Source: Rhodobacter sp. (GTDB lineage: Bacteria > Pseudomonadota > Alphaproteobacteria > Rhodobacterales > Rhodobacteraceae). From it: a DNA stretch of 36,603 nt. The notes beneath the pieces are model-generated. The model was not told where the DNA came from, made no database searches, and worked only from the letters and a program-made list of their open reading frames with translations. Made by a program: the position numbers and the translations under genes. Shown one piece after another: positions 8,202 to 16,454 of the stretch. The stretch spans positions 1 to 36,603 of the forward strand of contig PNJK01000034.1 of the NCBI GenBank assembly GCA_013821825.1, written 5' to 3'. The stretch's first letter is position 1. Every line of letters begins with the position of its first letter.

Positions 8202-9917
8202 ATGCCGCATCTTTTATCCCGCACCCTGACCGCGCTTGTGCTTGCCGCAACGCTTGGGTCCCCGTTGCGGGCGGAAAGTAACGCGGATGCCGGCGCCTAT
8301 CTGGCGGCGCGGGTGGCAGAATCGCAGAACGATTTCCGGGCCGCTTCGGGTTGGTACGGCAAGGCGATCCTTACGGACTCTGGCAACCCGCAGCTTCTTG
8401 AGGGAGCGATTCTTGCCGAGCTTGCCAGCGGCGACTTCGCCCTCGCCGCCGAAGCCGCGCGCGTCCTGAAATCCCTTAGGGGCGAGACAAGCCAGCTTGG
8501 CGAATTCGCGCTTCTGGCGGACGAGGCGAGCCGCGAGGATTACGCGGCGCTTCTGGCGGCAGCTGAAGGCGGGCGCGACGTTGGCGATCTGGTGAATTCG
8601 CTGGTCATTGCCTGGGCCAAGGTGGGCGAGGGCAAGATGTCCGAAGCGCTTGCGGCCTTCGATGCGGTGACCCAGACCAAGGGGCTTGAGGCCTTCGGCT
8701 ATTACCACAAGGCGCTGGCGCTGGCCTCGGTCGGTGATTTCGAAGGCGCGGATGCCATTCTGTCCGGCCGCGCGGCAGGGCCGATCTTCGTGATGCGGCG
8801 CGGGGTTTTCGCCCATGCCCAGATCCTGAGCCAGCTGGAGCGCAACGCCGATGCGGTCGCATTGCTTGACCGGTCCTTTGGCACCGGCCCCGACCCCATC
8901 GTCGATTCCCTGCGGCGCCGGCTGCAGGCTGGCGAGCCGCTGCCCTTCGACACCGTGCGCTCCGCGCGTGACGGGATTGCCGAGGTGTTCTTCACCGTTT
9001 CCACGGCCCTGAACGGCGATGCCGATGCAGTCTACACGCTGTTGCACCTTCGGGTTGCCGGATTCCTGCGTCCCGATCATCCTGATGCGCTGCTGCTGAC
9101 GGCCGATGTGCTGGAAAGCCTGGGCCAATACCAGCTTGCGATCGACACCTATGCGCTTTTCCCGCCCGAAAGCCCGTCTTATCTGGCTGCCGAAATCGGT
9201 CGCGCCGGATCGTTGCAGTCCCTCGGCAAGACCGATGCGGCCGTCGAGGCGCTGCAGTCGCTGGCGCGCAGCTATGGGAACCTTCTGGACGTACAGTTTG
9301 CGCTTGGCGACATGCTGAGGATGAATGACCGCTGTGACGAGGCCGAGGTTGCCTATACGGCCGCCATCGACCTTCTGCCCGAGGTGACCGAGAAGGACTG
9401 GGTGATGTTTTTCTACCGCGGCATCTGCAACGAGCAGTCGAAAGACTGGGCTGCCGCCGAAGCCGATTTTCGCCAGGCGCTGGACCTGAATCCGTCGCAG
9501 CCACAGGTGTTGAATTATCTGGGCTACGGGCTGGTCGAACGCGGCGAAAAGCTGGACGAGGCGCTGGGCATGATCAAGCGTGCGGTGGCCGCCGATCCCG
9601 AAAAGGGCTACATCATCGACAGTCTGGCCTGGGCCTATTTCCGCCTTGGCCGCTATGCCGAGGCACTGGCGCCGATGGAGAAGGCGTCGCTGCTGGAGCC
9701 GGTCGATCCGGTGGTGACCGATCATTTGGGTGATGTGTACTGGATGGTGGGCCGCAGGCTTGAAGCGCAGTTCCAGTGGCGGCGCGCTCTCTCTTTCGAC
9801 CCGACGGAAAAGGATGCCGAACGGATCCGGCGCAAGCTTGAGGTCGGGCTTGATCTGGTCAAGTCCGAAGAGGAAACGTCGGCCGCCCCGGTGAAGGCAG
9901 CCGAGAATGGCGACTGA
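8202..9917 (+). CDS. Periplasmic tetratricopeptide-repeat protein
   Basis: This 571-residue protein has an N-terminal signal peptide (hydrophobic core [10 protein letters not shown], cleavage likely after PLRA near residue 24) and is helical throughout, made of TPR-like units. The clearest repeats are in the C-terminal part (about 395-545), with Ala/Gly/Tyr patterns such as [20 protein letters not shown] and [22 protein letters not shown] arrays mediate protein-protein contacts. The start at ATG 8202 is supported by GGAGGA at 8190-8195. Its stop overlaps the ispE start by 11 bp, so the two are translationally coupled. Similar TPR proteins precede ispE in Rhodobacterales, but the partner and function are not known to me. 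Confidence 0.88.
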   Translation: MPHLLSRTLTALVLAATLGSPLRAESNADAGAYLAARVAESQNDFRAASGWYGKAILTDSGNPQLLEGAILAELASGDFALAAEAARVLKSLRGETSQLGEFALLADEASREDYAALLAAAEGGRDVGDLVNSLVIAWAKVGEGKMSEALAAFDAVTQTKGLEAFGYYHKALALASVGDFEGADAILSGRAAGPIFVMRRGVFAHAQILSQLERNADAVALLDRSFGTGPDPIVDSLRRRLQAGEPLPFDTVRSARDGIAEVFFTVSTALNGDADAVYTLLHLRVAGFLRPDHPDALLLTADVLESLGQYQLAIDTYALFPPESPSYLAAEIGRAGSLQSLGKTDAAVEALQSLARSYGNLLDVQFALGDMLRMNDRCDEAEVAYTAAIDLLPEVTEKDWVMFFYRGICNEQSKDWAAAEADFRQALDLNPSQPQVLNYLGYGLVERGEKLDEALGMIKRAVAADPEKGYIIDSLAWAYFRLGRYAEALAPMEKASLLEPVDPVVTDHLGDVYWMVGRRLEAQFQWRRALSFDPTEKDAERIRRKLEVGLDLVKSEEETSAAPVKAAENGD

Positions 9918-10758
9918 ACCGGTCGCCGAACGCGCGCCGGCCAAGATCAATCTTTGTCTGCATGTCTGCGGGCGGCGGGCGGATGGCTACCACCTTCTGG
10001 ACAGTCTGGTCGTTTTCGCCGGCGCAGGCGACCGCGTGACAGCAGTATCGGCGGCGGGTCTGCATCTGACGGTCGAGGGGCCGGAAAGCGCCGGTCTTTC
10101 GGCCGGCCGGGATAACCTTGTCCTGCGTGCCGCGCGGGCGATGGAGGTCAAGGATGCGGCCCTTGGCTTGTGGAAGGCCTTGCCCGTCGCTTCGGGGATC
10201 GGCGGCGGCTCGGCGGATGCGGCGGCGGCCCTGCGGGCGCTGTCGCGGCTGACCGGGCGGCCCTTGCCGAATCCAGAGGATGTGCTGGCGCTGGGGGCGG
10301 ATGTGCCAGTCTGCCTGGCCGGTCTCCCGGCCCGGATGCGCGGCGTGGGCGAGGAATTGTCCCCCCTGCCGCCACTTCCACCGGTCTGGCTTGTGCTGGT
10401 CAACCCCCGAGTGGCTGTCTCGACGCCACAGGTTTTTGCGGCGCTGGAGCGTCGCGAAAACCCGCCGGTGCCGGAATTGCCGCCCTCTGGCTGGCCGACC
10501 GCCACTGCGCTGGGCGCTTGGCTGGACCAACTGACGCGAAATGATCTGGAGGCTCCGGCGCGCCGGATTGCACCGGTTCTTGGCGATGTCGATACTGCGC
10601 TGAAGGCCACGGCAGGGTGCCTTCTGGCCCGGATGTCGGGATCTGGTGCCACATGTTTCGGGCTTTACGCCGACGTGGCGGCGGCATCGGACGCGGCCCG
10701 GGACCTGCGTGCGGCGCATCCGGGCTGGTGGGTGACCGACACCACGGTCCTGACCTAG
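9907..10758 (+). CDS. ispE: 4-diphosphocytidyl-2-C-methyl-D-erythritol kinase
   Basis: IspE phosphorylates the 2-hydroxyl of CDP-methylerythritol with ATP, a step of the MEP pathway for isoprenoid precursors (quinones, carotenoids). The 283-residue GHMP-kinase family protein has the substrate-binding [20 protein letters not shown] at residues 10-29, the glycine-rich ATP loop [20 protein letters not shown] at about 95-114, and the C-terminal GHMP motif [12 protein letters not shown]. The start ATG lies inside the end of the TPR gene (11-bp overlap). Its 3' end overlaps that of the convergent fliP gene by 4 bp, marking the edge of the flagellar cluster. Confidence 0.95.
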   Translation: MATEPVAERAPAKINLCLHVCGRRADGYHLLDSLVVFAGAGDRVTAVSAAGLHLTVEGPESAGLSAGRDNLVLRAARAMEVKDAALGLWKALPVASGIGGGSADAAAALRALSRLTGRPLPNPEDVLALGADVPVCLAGLPARMRGVGEELSPLPPLPPVWLVLVNPRVAVSTPQVFAALERRENPPVPELPPSGWPTATALGAWLDQLTRNDLEAPARRIAPVLGDVDTALKATAGCLLARMSGSGATCFGLYADVAAASDAARDLRAAHPGWWVTDTTVLT

Positions 10759-11474
10759 AAATAGCTGCGCACCAGCGCGCCGGAAACCAGCGCCCAGCCA
10801 TCTGCCACGACGAAGAACACCAGTTTGAACGGCAGCGATACCACGGCGGGCGGCACCATCATCATCCCCATCGACATCAGGATCGCCGCGACGACAAGGT
10901 CGATGATCAGGAAGGGCAGAAAGATCATGAACCCGATCTCGAAGGCCCGCTGGATCTCGGACAGCAGGAACGAGGGGATGAGGAGCGAAAGCGAAGCCTC
11001 CCCGGGAGGCAGGGGCGGCGTTGCCCGCAGGTCCTGAAGCGTCAGGAAGGTGTCCGGGTCCACCCGCAGGGCCATGAAACTGCGAAACGGTGCGATGGCG
11101 GCCTGAAGGCCGGGACCCACCTCCATCTGGCCGTTGGTCATCGGTTTGATGCCGGAGGTCCAGGCTTCGGTGAAGACGGGGTCCATCACATACCAGGTCA
11201 GAAACAGCGCCAGGCTGATGATCAGCATGTTGGGCGGAGCCTGTTGCAACCCGATGGCCTGCCGCAGGATCGACAGGACCGTGACGATGAAGGGAAAGCT
11301 GGTGACCATCACCGCAAGACCCGGCACGATGCTGAGCACGGTGACCAGCAGCAACAGTTGCACCGACCGCAGCGACAGCGAGTTGTCGCCGCCAAGGTTG
11401 ATCGACAGTTCCTGCGCCAGCACGGGGCTGGCCAGCAGGATCAGGCCGAGAGCAAGGGCCAGACTGCGGGTCAC
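10755..11474 (-). CDS. fliP: Flagellar type III export protein FliP
   Basis: FliP forms, with FliQ and FliR, the helical export gate inside the MS ring. The 239-residue product has a cleavable signal peptide ([16 protein letters not shown]), as many FliP proteins do, then membrane segments at about 40-62, 80-100, 178-205 and 208-230. The family signature is visible: [20 protein letters not shown] and the FliP/SpaP C-terminal block [20 protein letters not shown] with [12 protein letters not shown]. It is last in the fliF-fliH-fliN-fliP unit; its start overlaps the end of fliN by 4 bp. No fliO gene is seen in the unit. Confidence 0.96.
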   Translation of the reverse strand: MTRSLALALGLILLASPVLAQELSINLGGDNSLSLRSVQLLLLVTVLSIVPGLAVMVTSFPFIVTVLSILRQAIGLQQAPPNMLIISLALFLTWYVMDPVFTEAWTSGIKPMTNGQMEVGPGLQAAIAPFRSFMALRVDPDTFLTLQDLRATPPLPPGEASLSLLIPSFLLSEIQRAFEIGFMIFLPFLIIDLVVAAILMSMGMMMVPPAVVSLPFKLVFFVVADGWALVSGALVRSYF

Positions 11475-11740
11475 AGGCCACCGCGCAAATTGGCAACCTC
11501 GGTCAGGCGGACAGCCAGTTGGCCGGCGTTTTCACCCTCAAGCTCGGTCAATTCGCCCCGGGCGATCAGCCGGTCGCCGACGTAAAGTTCCACCGGATCG
11601 TCGACGCGGCGGTCAAGTTGCAGGACTGCATCCTTCGAAAGCCGCAGCAGGTCGCGCACCAGAGGACGGGCACGACCGACCGAGATCGTGACTTCGATCG
11701 GCACCTGCGAGAACGGGTTCGTATCGCTTAGCTCATCCAT
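11471..11740 (-). CDS. fliN: Flagellar motor switch protein FliN
   Basis: FliN is a C-ring component that binds FliH-FliI cargo complexes and, with FliM, phospho-CheY. This short product (89 residues) is essentially a single SpoA (surface presentation of antigens) domain: VPIEVTISVGRARPLVRDLL, the DPVELYVGDRLIARGEL segment and AVRLTEV near the end. The ATG at 11740 is chosen for GAGGAG seven bases upstream; an upstream ATG at 11758 lacks this support. The start overlaps the fliH stop by 8 bp. FliM and FliG, the other switch proteins, are not in the window. Confidence 0.93.
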   Translation of the reverse strand: MDELSDTNPFSQVPIEVTISVGRARPLVRDLLRLSKDAVLQLDRRVDDPVELYVGDRLIARGELTELEGENAGQLAVRLTEVANLRGGL

Positions 11741-12332
11741 GGTGAGGCTCCTCTGCATTCAGGCTGAAGAAAGTACGGACGGCGGCACTGATGTCCGCGG
11801 TTACCCCTGTAAGGTCGACCTTGGTTTCACTGGGACCGAAGCGGATGTAGACTTGCCCTTCGCCCAAAGACGGCTCTTCTTCGATCACTATCGGAAGACC
11901 CGTTGCCTGGGTGATGACCTCTTCGATCCGGTCCCGGACAGTCGGATTGAGGACCAGCACAATCGGGGCTTCGGCCATCTTGTCGGCCAAGGGCATCAAT
12001 GCTTCCAGAACAGTTGGCGCCAACGCCTCATGCGCGACTTCGGGCAGGAGGCGGTTGGTCATCTCCAGGATCAGCGGCCGGATCGCCTGCAGCACATGGC
12101 TGCGTGCATCCTGGAAGGTGAATGCAAGGCTTTGCAGGTTGCGCGCCAGGTCGGCGTGAATGCGGCGCTGGTCGCTTTGCTGCGCGTTGGCGGCATCTTC
12201 CCAGCCAGCCGAGTAGCCCTGCTCGAAAGCCGCGATCTTGGCTTCCTCGAGCGCGCCGAGTTCAACCAGCGGCTGGGGTGTGCCATCTGCGGAAATGGTG
12301 GAATCGAAAACCTCAAGCCGGGGGGCACGCAT
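11733..12332 (-). CDS. fliH: FliH-like flagellar assembly protein
   Basis: This 199-residue soluble protein lies between fliF and fliN, where FliH (negative regulator and stalk of the FliI ATPase) is expected. It has an N-terminal variable part with a long helix (LGALEEAKIAAFEQGYSAGW) and the A/G-rich 'EQGYxAGW' pattern typical of FliH/YscL stalks, then a C-terminal alpha/beta domain (about 85-195). The start ATG 12332 overlaps the fliF stop in an ATGA arrangement, implying translational coupling. Sequence conservation in FliH is low, so the call relies on position plus the stalk pattern. Confidence 0.85.
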   Translation of the reverse strand: MRAPRLEVFDSTISADGTPQPLVELGALEEAKIAAFEQGYSAGWEDAANAQQSDQRRIHADLARNLQSLAFTFQDARSHVLQAIRPLILEMTNRLLPEVAHEALAPTVLEALMPLADKMAEAPIVLVLNPTVRDRIEEVITQATGLPIVIEEEPSLGEGQVYIRFGPSETKVDLTGVTADISAAVRTFFSLNAEEPHHG

Positions 12333-13933
12333 CAGACACGCTCCTCCTCGGTTTCCATCCAGCCGCGCAGGATCTCGATCGATTCGGACTGGCGTTTTTC
12401 GATCAGGCGACGAAGGCGGGTTGCAGGATCATTCTCTCTGTCCTCCGTGCTGTCATTGCGGCCCGAACCAGCATAGACGGGGATGGCAAAGCCGGTCTCG
12501 ACTTCACCGTCCAGCGCTTCACGCGCAAAGCCTGCAGCCGGAGGAAGCGCGAGCGTCGGACCGGGAGGGGCCAGGGCCGACCGGGCAGCCGCCGACGTCA
12601 GAATCGGCCGGATCACGAACAGACCAAGCACCAGGGCGACCAGCGCAAGTACTCCCGTCTGGATCATGGACATCACGTCCATCAGCCCGATCTGCGGCAG
12701 CAAGCCAGCCGCTGCCTCGGTGCCCAAGGGTGCTGAAGGTTCCAGAAATTCCAGCGTCTTCAATGTCAAATTATCGCCGCGCGCCTCTTCCAGCCCGACA
12801 GCCGATGCCACAAGATCGCGCAAGATGGCCAGTTCTTCCTCGGGGCGGGGGGCCCAGCTGCGTGTACCGTCGGCAGCTATGCTGACGACGCCGTCCACCA
12901 GCACCGCAACTGTCAATCGGCGGGTCGCGCCAGGGCTGCGCAGCACCTCACGCTGGGTTTCCGACACCTCGTAATTCACCCGCTCGCGCGTCTCTGACGT
13001 CTGGCTTTGCCCTTGTCCACCCGCTGCGGCATCGCCTTCGGGCAGGTTCGAAGCGACGGTCACATCGCCGCCGGGCTCAGTGGATTTGCCAGACCGTTCC
13101 TCGGTTTCCGATGAGATTGCCACGCGGCCCTGAGGGTCAAATGTACGCTCGGTGATCGATTCGCGGTCCGAGACCAGATCGACTGCAACTTCGACCACGG
13201 CCTTTCCGGGTCCAACACGGGCGGCAAGCAGGCGCTCGACACTGGCCTTGATCGCGGCGGCCCGGTCGGCGGCATCGCTGCTGCCGAACCCGGTTGGATC
13301 CTGACCGCCGATCAGGCCGGCGACCGTGTCGATGATCTGCACTGCATCGGGCTTCATGCCGGACACGGCACTTGCCACCAGGTGCCGGATGGCCTGCGCC
13401 TGCCCTTCGGACAGGGAGCCGGAGGTCGTCGTGAGGGTAACCGAAGCCGAGGCCTGGGTATCGGTCTGAAAGGTCCGGGTCGGAGCGCTGGCGATGTGGA
13501 CGCGGGCGGCCCTTATTTCGGGAATGGCCTGAAGGGTGCGGGCAAGTTCCCCTTCCTTCGCGCGCCAATAGGCCGCGTCAAACATCTGCGAGGTGGTGCC
13601 GAAGCCGGAAAGGTTGTCCAGCAGTTCATACCCGCCACCCCCGGCTGCGGGCAGCCCTTCCGAGGCCAACGCCATACGCAACCCGTCGCGCTGCGCAGCA
13701 TCGACATAGATCGATTCGCCTGACACCTCGTACACCACCCCGCGCTGGTCTAGGGCGGCGATAACTTCGCCCGCAGCAGCGGGTTCCAGTCCGGCGTAGA
13801 GCAGCACCATCTCGGGCTGCCCGGCCATGCGGCTGAGTCCAAGGACGGAGGCAAACATCGCGACGGTCGCGCCGACGATGACGGCCCTGCGGCGCAGGTC
13901 GAGGGCGGACCAGACGGCGATCACGTTCTGCAA
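12332..13933 (-). CDS. fliF: Flagellar MS-ring protein FliF
   Basis: FliF builds the MS ring, the inner-membrane base on which the export gate, rod and C ring assemble. The 533-residue product has the expected plan: a first membrane segment (about 18-35), ring-building motifs with QMFDAAYWRAKEGELARTLQ and ARVHIASA, a periplasmic region with a low-complexity loop (about 290-330), a second membrane segment (about 418-440, GVLALVALVLGLFVIRPIL) and a cytoplasmic FliG-binding tail. The start is a TTG at 13933 with GGAGA six bases upstream; no ATG fits. It is first in a minus-strand unit and divergent from fliL across 115 bp. Confidence 0.95.
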   Translation of the reverse strand: MQNVIAVWSALDLRRRAVIVGATVAMFASVLGLSRMAGQPEMVLLYAGLEPAAAGEVIAALDQRGVVYEVSGESIYVDAAQRDGLRMALASEGLPAAGGGGYELLDNLSGFGTTSQMFDAAYWRAKEGELARTLQAIPEIRAARVHIASAPTRTFQTDTQASASVTLTTTSGSLSEGQAQAIRHLVASAVSGMKPDAVQIIDTVAGLIGGQDPTGFGSSDAADRAAAIKASVERLLAARVGPGKAVVEVAVDLVSDRESITERTFDPQGRVAISSETEERSGKSTEPGGDVTVASNLPEGDAAAGGQGQSQTSETRERVNYEVSETQREVLRSPGATRRLTVAVLVDGVVSIAADGTRSWAPRPEEELAILRDLVASAVGLEEARGDNLTLKTLEFLEPSAPLGTEAAAGLLPQIGLMDVMSMIQTGVLALVALVLGLFVIRPILTSAAARSALAPPGPTLALPPAAGFAREALDGEVETGFAIPVYAGSGRNDSTEDRENDPATRLRRLIEKRQSESIEILRGWMETEEERV

Positions 13934-13987
13934 GGGGATTCTCCGGCGACGGCGTTTTTCCGATGTCCAACGAATGACCGAGGCCGC

Positions 13988-14002
13988 TTAACAATCGGTT
14001 AG
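13988..14002 (+). promoter_or_regulatory. Candidate CtrA box between fliF and fliL
   Basis: TTAACAATCGGTTAG has the spacing of the CtrA box (TTAA-N7-TTAA) with one mismatch in the second half-site. It lies in the divergent region, 46 bp before the fliL start and 54 bp before the fliF start. CtrA control of ancestral-type flagellar genes is established in Rhodobacterales; this particular site is inferred. Confidence 0.5.
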
Positions 14003-14048
14003 TGACCTTCGGCTTATGGTTCCCCTGTCGAAATCAGGGATGCAGGAC

Positions 14049-14531
14049 ATGGCAACCGCAGAGGCCGTACTTGAAGGGGCACCGGCCGGGCGCTCGAAAA
14101 AGCCACTGGTGATCGGGCTGGTGCTGGCGCTGCTGCTGGGCGGTGCCGGCTTTTTTGTCGCGTGGTCGGGCATGGTTCTTTCCGGCGGCGACGATGCCGC
14201 GGAAACCGGCCAAAAGCCGGGCGCGTTGACCGGAATCGCCTTCGTGCCACTGCAGACGATGGTCGTGTCGCTCGGCCCCGACTCGGGCAGCGAGTATTTG
14301 CGCTTTACCGCCCAGGTCGAGGTTGTCGATGCCGCAGCCGCCGATGTGGCCCTGCTGGCCCCGCGCATTCTTGACGTGCTGAACAGCTATCTTCGGGCCA
14401 TCGACACCGCCTCGATCGAAGATCCGCAGGCGATGGCGCGGCTGCGGGCGCAAATGCTGCGGCGGATCCAGATGGTTACGGGTGAGGGGCGCGTGCGCGA
14501 TCTGCTGATCACCGAATTCGTCCTGAACTAG
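14049..14531 (+). CDS. fliL: Flagellar basal body-associated protein FliL
   Basis: FliL is a single-pass inner-membrane protein that rings or supports the stator next to the basal body. The 160-residue product has a short basic cytoplasmic N-terminus (GRSKK), a membrane helix at about 20-42 (PLVIGLVLALLLGGAGFFVA) and a periplasmic stomatin-like domain (about 65-160) ending in DLLITEFVLN, close to the family's usual end. ATG 14049 is favoured by AGGGA seven bases upstream; ATGs at 14040 and 14016 would extend it. It heads the plus-strand motor/export unit. A second FliL-family gene lies at 23624-24094. Confidence 0.92.
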   Translation: MATAEAVLEGAPAGRSKKPLVIGLVLALLLGGAGFFVAWSGMVLSGGDDAAETGQKPGALTGIAFVPLQTMVVSLGPDSGSEYLRFTAQVEVVDAAAADVALLAPRILDVLNSYLRAIDTASIEDPQAMARLRAQMLRRIQMVTGEGRVRDLLITEFVLN

Positions 14532-14543
14532 GCGGAGAGAAAG

Positions 14544-14939
14544 ATGGATCTTATCGCGGATATGCTTCTGGTGGCCGGGTCTTTCGGGGCGGGGGTCTAT
14601 TGCTATGTCCTGTCGGTCCGCCTGAAGCGCTTTACCACGCTGGAGACGGGCATGGGCGGCGCCATCGCAGTCCTGTCGGCGCAAGTCGATGACATGACCG
14701 TTGCGCTGGACAAGGCGCGGGGTGCGGCGAACGGTTCGGCCGAAAGCCTGGAGGCGCTGACCGCACGGGGCGAGGCGGTGGCCAAGCGGCTGGAACTGCT
14801 GGTTGCCTCGCTGCATGACCTGCCCGAGCCTGTGACCAGGCCGCGCGCTCCCGTCGCCGAAGACCCGCCCGAGGAAGAACGGCGGATGCGGTTTGTTCGC
14901 CGCCGTGCCGCGCGCGATTCGCTTGAGGCCGCGGAATGA
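14544..14939 (+). CDS. Uncharacterised membrane-anchored coiled-coil protein of the flagellar cluster
   Basis: This 131-residue protein has a hydrophobic N-terminal segment (about 5-24, ADMLLVAGSFGAGVYCYVLS), then a charged helical, probably coiled-coil region (about 40-95, IAVLSAQVDDMTVALDKARG) and a basic C-terminus (RRMRFVRRRAARD). It resembles the small DUF6468-type proteins found between fliM/fliL and motE in alphaproteobacterial clusters, but I cannot confirm the family without a profile search. It sits 12 bases after fliL and overlaps the motE-like gene (ATGA). The position suggests a stator or basal-body accessory role. Confidence 0.8.
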   Translation: MDLIADMLLVAGSFGAGVYCYVLSVRLKRFTTLETGMGGAIAVLSAQVDDMTVALDKARGAANGSAESLEALTARGEAVAKRLELLVASLHDLPEPVTRPRAPVAEDPPEEERRMRFVRRRAARDSLEAAE

Positions 14940-15502
14940 TCGGGCGTCGGCGGGCTGGCCGAGGCACACTGTTCATAGTGGCGATGCTGTTCGCCACCTC
15001 GGGAGCCCTGCGACTGGGCTCGGGGATCGGCGTGGCACTTGCCGAGGCCGATCAGGCACCCGTGATCCAGGTCGCCTCCGAGCCAGCATCATGCAAGACG
15101 CCGTCAGCGCTTTCCGAAGCATTGAAGCTGCGGGAAGATCGGCTTTCGATGCGCGAGACCGCCTTGCAGGACCGCCTTGCCGCTCTGGCGCTGGCCGACG
15201 CGGCGATCACCGACAGGATGGCGCAGATGCAGACGATGGAGGCCGAGCTGAAAGCGACGTTGGCCTTGGCCGACGGTGCCGCCGAGGCGGATATCGACCG
15301 ATTGACCGCTGTCTATCAGGCCATGAAGCCAAAGGACGCTGCCGCCCTGTTCCAGACGATGTCTCCTGACTTCGCTGCCGGTTTCCTGGGCCGCATGCTC
15401 CCTGAAGCCGCTGCCGCGATCCTGTCTGGCATGTCGGCCGATGCGGCCTATGGGGTCAGCGTCATCGTGGCCGGGCGCAACGCGAGCGCGCCGAAGAATT
15501 AG
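14936..15502 (+). CDS. motE: MotE-family protein
   Basis: The 188-residue protein has an N-terminal hydrophobic signal/anchor (about 11-33), a coiled coil (about 57-112, ALKLREDRLSMRETALQD) and a C-terminal MgtE_N-like helical domain (about 117-182) with the repeating 'MKPKDAAALFQTM ... AAAILSGM' pattern. This is the architecture of MotE, which in Sinorhizobium is a periplasmic chaperone for the motility protein MotC. It overlaps the preceding gene by 4 bp and is followed after 82 bp by motA. No classical motC gene is nearby, but a large periplasmic protein of unknown function follows motA. Confidence 0.82.
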   Translation: MIGRRRAGRGTLFIVAMLFATSGALRLGSGIGVALAEADQAPVIQVASEPASCKTPSALSEALKLREDRLSMRETALQDRLAALALADAAITDRMAQMQTMEAELKATLALADGAAEADIDRLTAVYQAMKPKDAAALFQTMSPDFAAGFLGRMLPEAAAAILSGMSADAAYGVSVIVAGRNASAPKN

Positions 15503-15504
15503 AC

Positions 15505-15524
15505 CCGCAGGGCAGGGCCTGCGG
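15505..15524 (+). terminator. Small hairpin between motE and motA
   Basis: A 7-bp inverted repeat (15505-15511 with 15518-15524) follows the motE stop by 2 bases. It has no T tract. It may attenuate or process the transcript before motA. Confidence 0.3.
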
Positions 15525-15584
15525 TCAGAGAAACTTAACCTCGCGCCCGGATACTGCTGACAGGAACTTTCACAGGACCCCAAG

Positions 15585-16454
15585 ATGCTTGGCTTGGTCG
15601 GTATCGCCGTCATCATCGTCATGGTCTTCGGTGGCTACGCGCTGGCCGGGGGCAAGATGGGCATCATCCTCAAGGCGTTGCCGTTCGAGATGGTCATGAT
15701 CGGCGGCGCTGCCGTTGGTGCCTTCCTGATCTCGAACGACATGCCGGCGGTGAAACACACGCTTCGCGACGTGGGTAAGGTGTTCAAGGGGCCGAAGTGG
15801 AGGCCGGACGACTACCGGGATCTTCTGTGTCTTCTGTTCGAACTGATCCGCCTTGCCCGGGCCAACCCTGTTGCGCTGGAAGAGCATGTCGAATCGCCAG
15901 AGACGTCGGCGATCTTCAGCAAATACCCGCGCATCCAGGGCGACCACGAAGCGATGGATCTGGTCTGCGACACGCTGCGGGTCGCCTCGATGAACTACGA
16001 CGACCCGCACCAGGTCGAAGAGGTGCTGGACAAGCGGATGGAGGCGACGCTGCAACACGCGCTGCATTCCAGCCATGCGCTGCAAACCGTCGCCGACGCG
16101 CTTCCGGCACTGGGGATCGTGGCGGCCGTGCTTGGTGTGATCAAGACCATGGGGTCTATCGACCAACCACCCGAGGTTCTTGGCAAAATGATCGGCGGCG
16201 CGCTGGTGGGGACGTTCCTTGGCGTCTTCCTGGCCTACGGCCTGATGGGTCCTTTCGCGGCTCGGGTGAAATCGGTGGTGGAGGAAGACATCCATTTCTA
16301 CCAGCTGATCCGTGAGGTGCTGATCGCGAACCTGCACCGGCATCCGCCCAACATCTGCATCGAGGTGGGCCGTCAGAATACACCGCATCACGTCCGTCCG
16401 GGATTCAGCGACCTTGAGGAAGCGATGCGCAACCTGAAGCAGGATGCCGCATGA
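15585..16454 (+). CDS. motA: Flagellar stator protein MotA
   Basis: MotA forms the pentamer of the proton-driven stator, turning ion flow through MotA/MotB into torque on FliG. The 289-residue protein has the expected four membrane helices: two at the N-terminus (about 4-22 and 33-51) and two after the large cytoplasmic loop (about 169-190 and 199-222). The loop carries ELIRLARANPVALEEHVESP, aligning with the region of charged residues that contact FliG. The last helices contain ADALPALGIVAAVLGVIKTM, with the conserved proline. AGGA lies about eight bases before ATG 15585. MotB, its obligatory partner, is not in the window. Confidence 0.96.
   Translation: MLGLVGIAVIIVMVFGGYALAGGKMGIILKALPFEMVMIGGAAVGAFLISNDMPAVKHTLRDVGKVFKGPKWRPDDYRDLLCLLFELIRLARANPVALEEHVESPETSAIFSKYPRIQGDHEAMDLVCDTLRVASMNYDDPHQVEEVLDKRMEATLQHALHSSHALQTVADALPALGIVAAVLGVIKTMGSIDQPPEVLGKMIGGALVGTFLGVFLAYGLMGPFAARVKSVVEEDIHFYQLIREVLIANLHRHPPNICIEVGRQNTPHHVRPGFSDLEEAMRNLKQDAA

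Noticed and set aside
8214-9950. 578-residue minus-strand open frame opposite the TPR gene
   Set aside because: It mirrors the TPR gene codons, has no recognisable domain and lacks a sensible start; the plus-strand gene has a signal peptide and a ribosome-binding site.
9859-11496. 545-residue minus-strand open frame spanning ispE and fliP
   Set aside because: It crosses two firmly identified genes in other frames and shows no family features.
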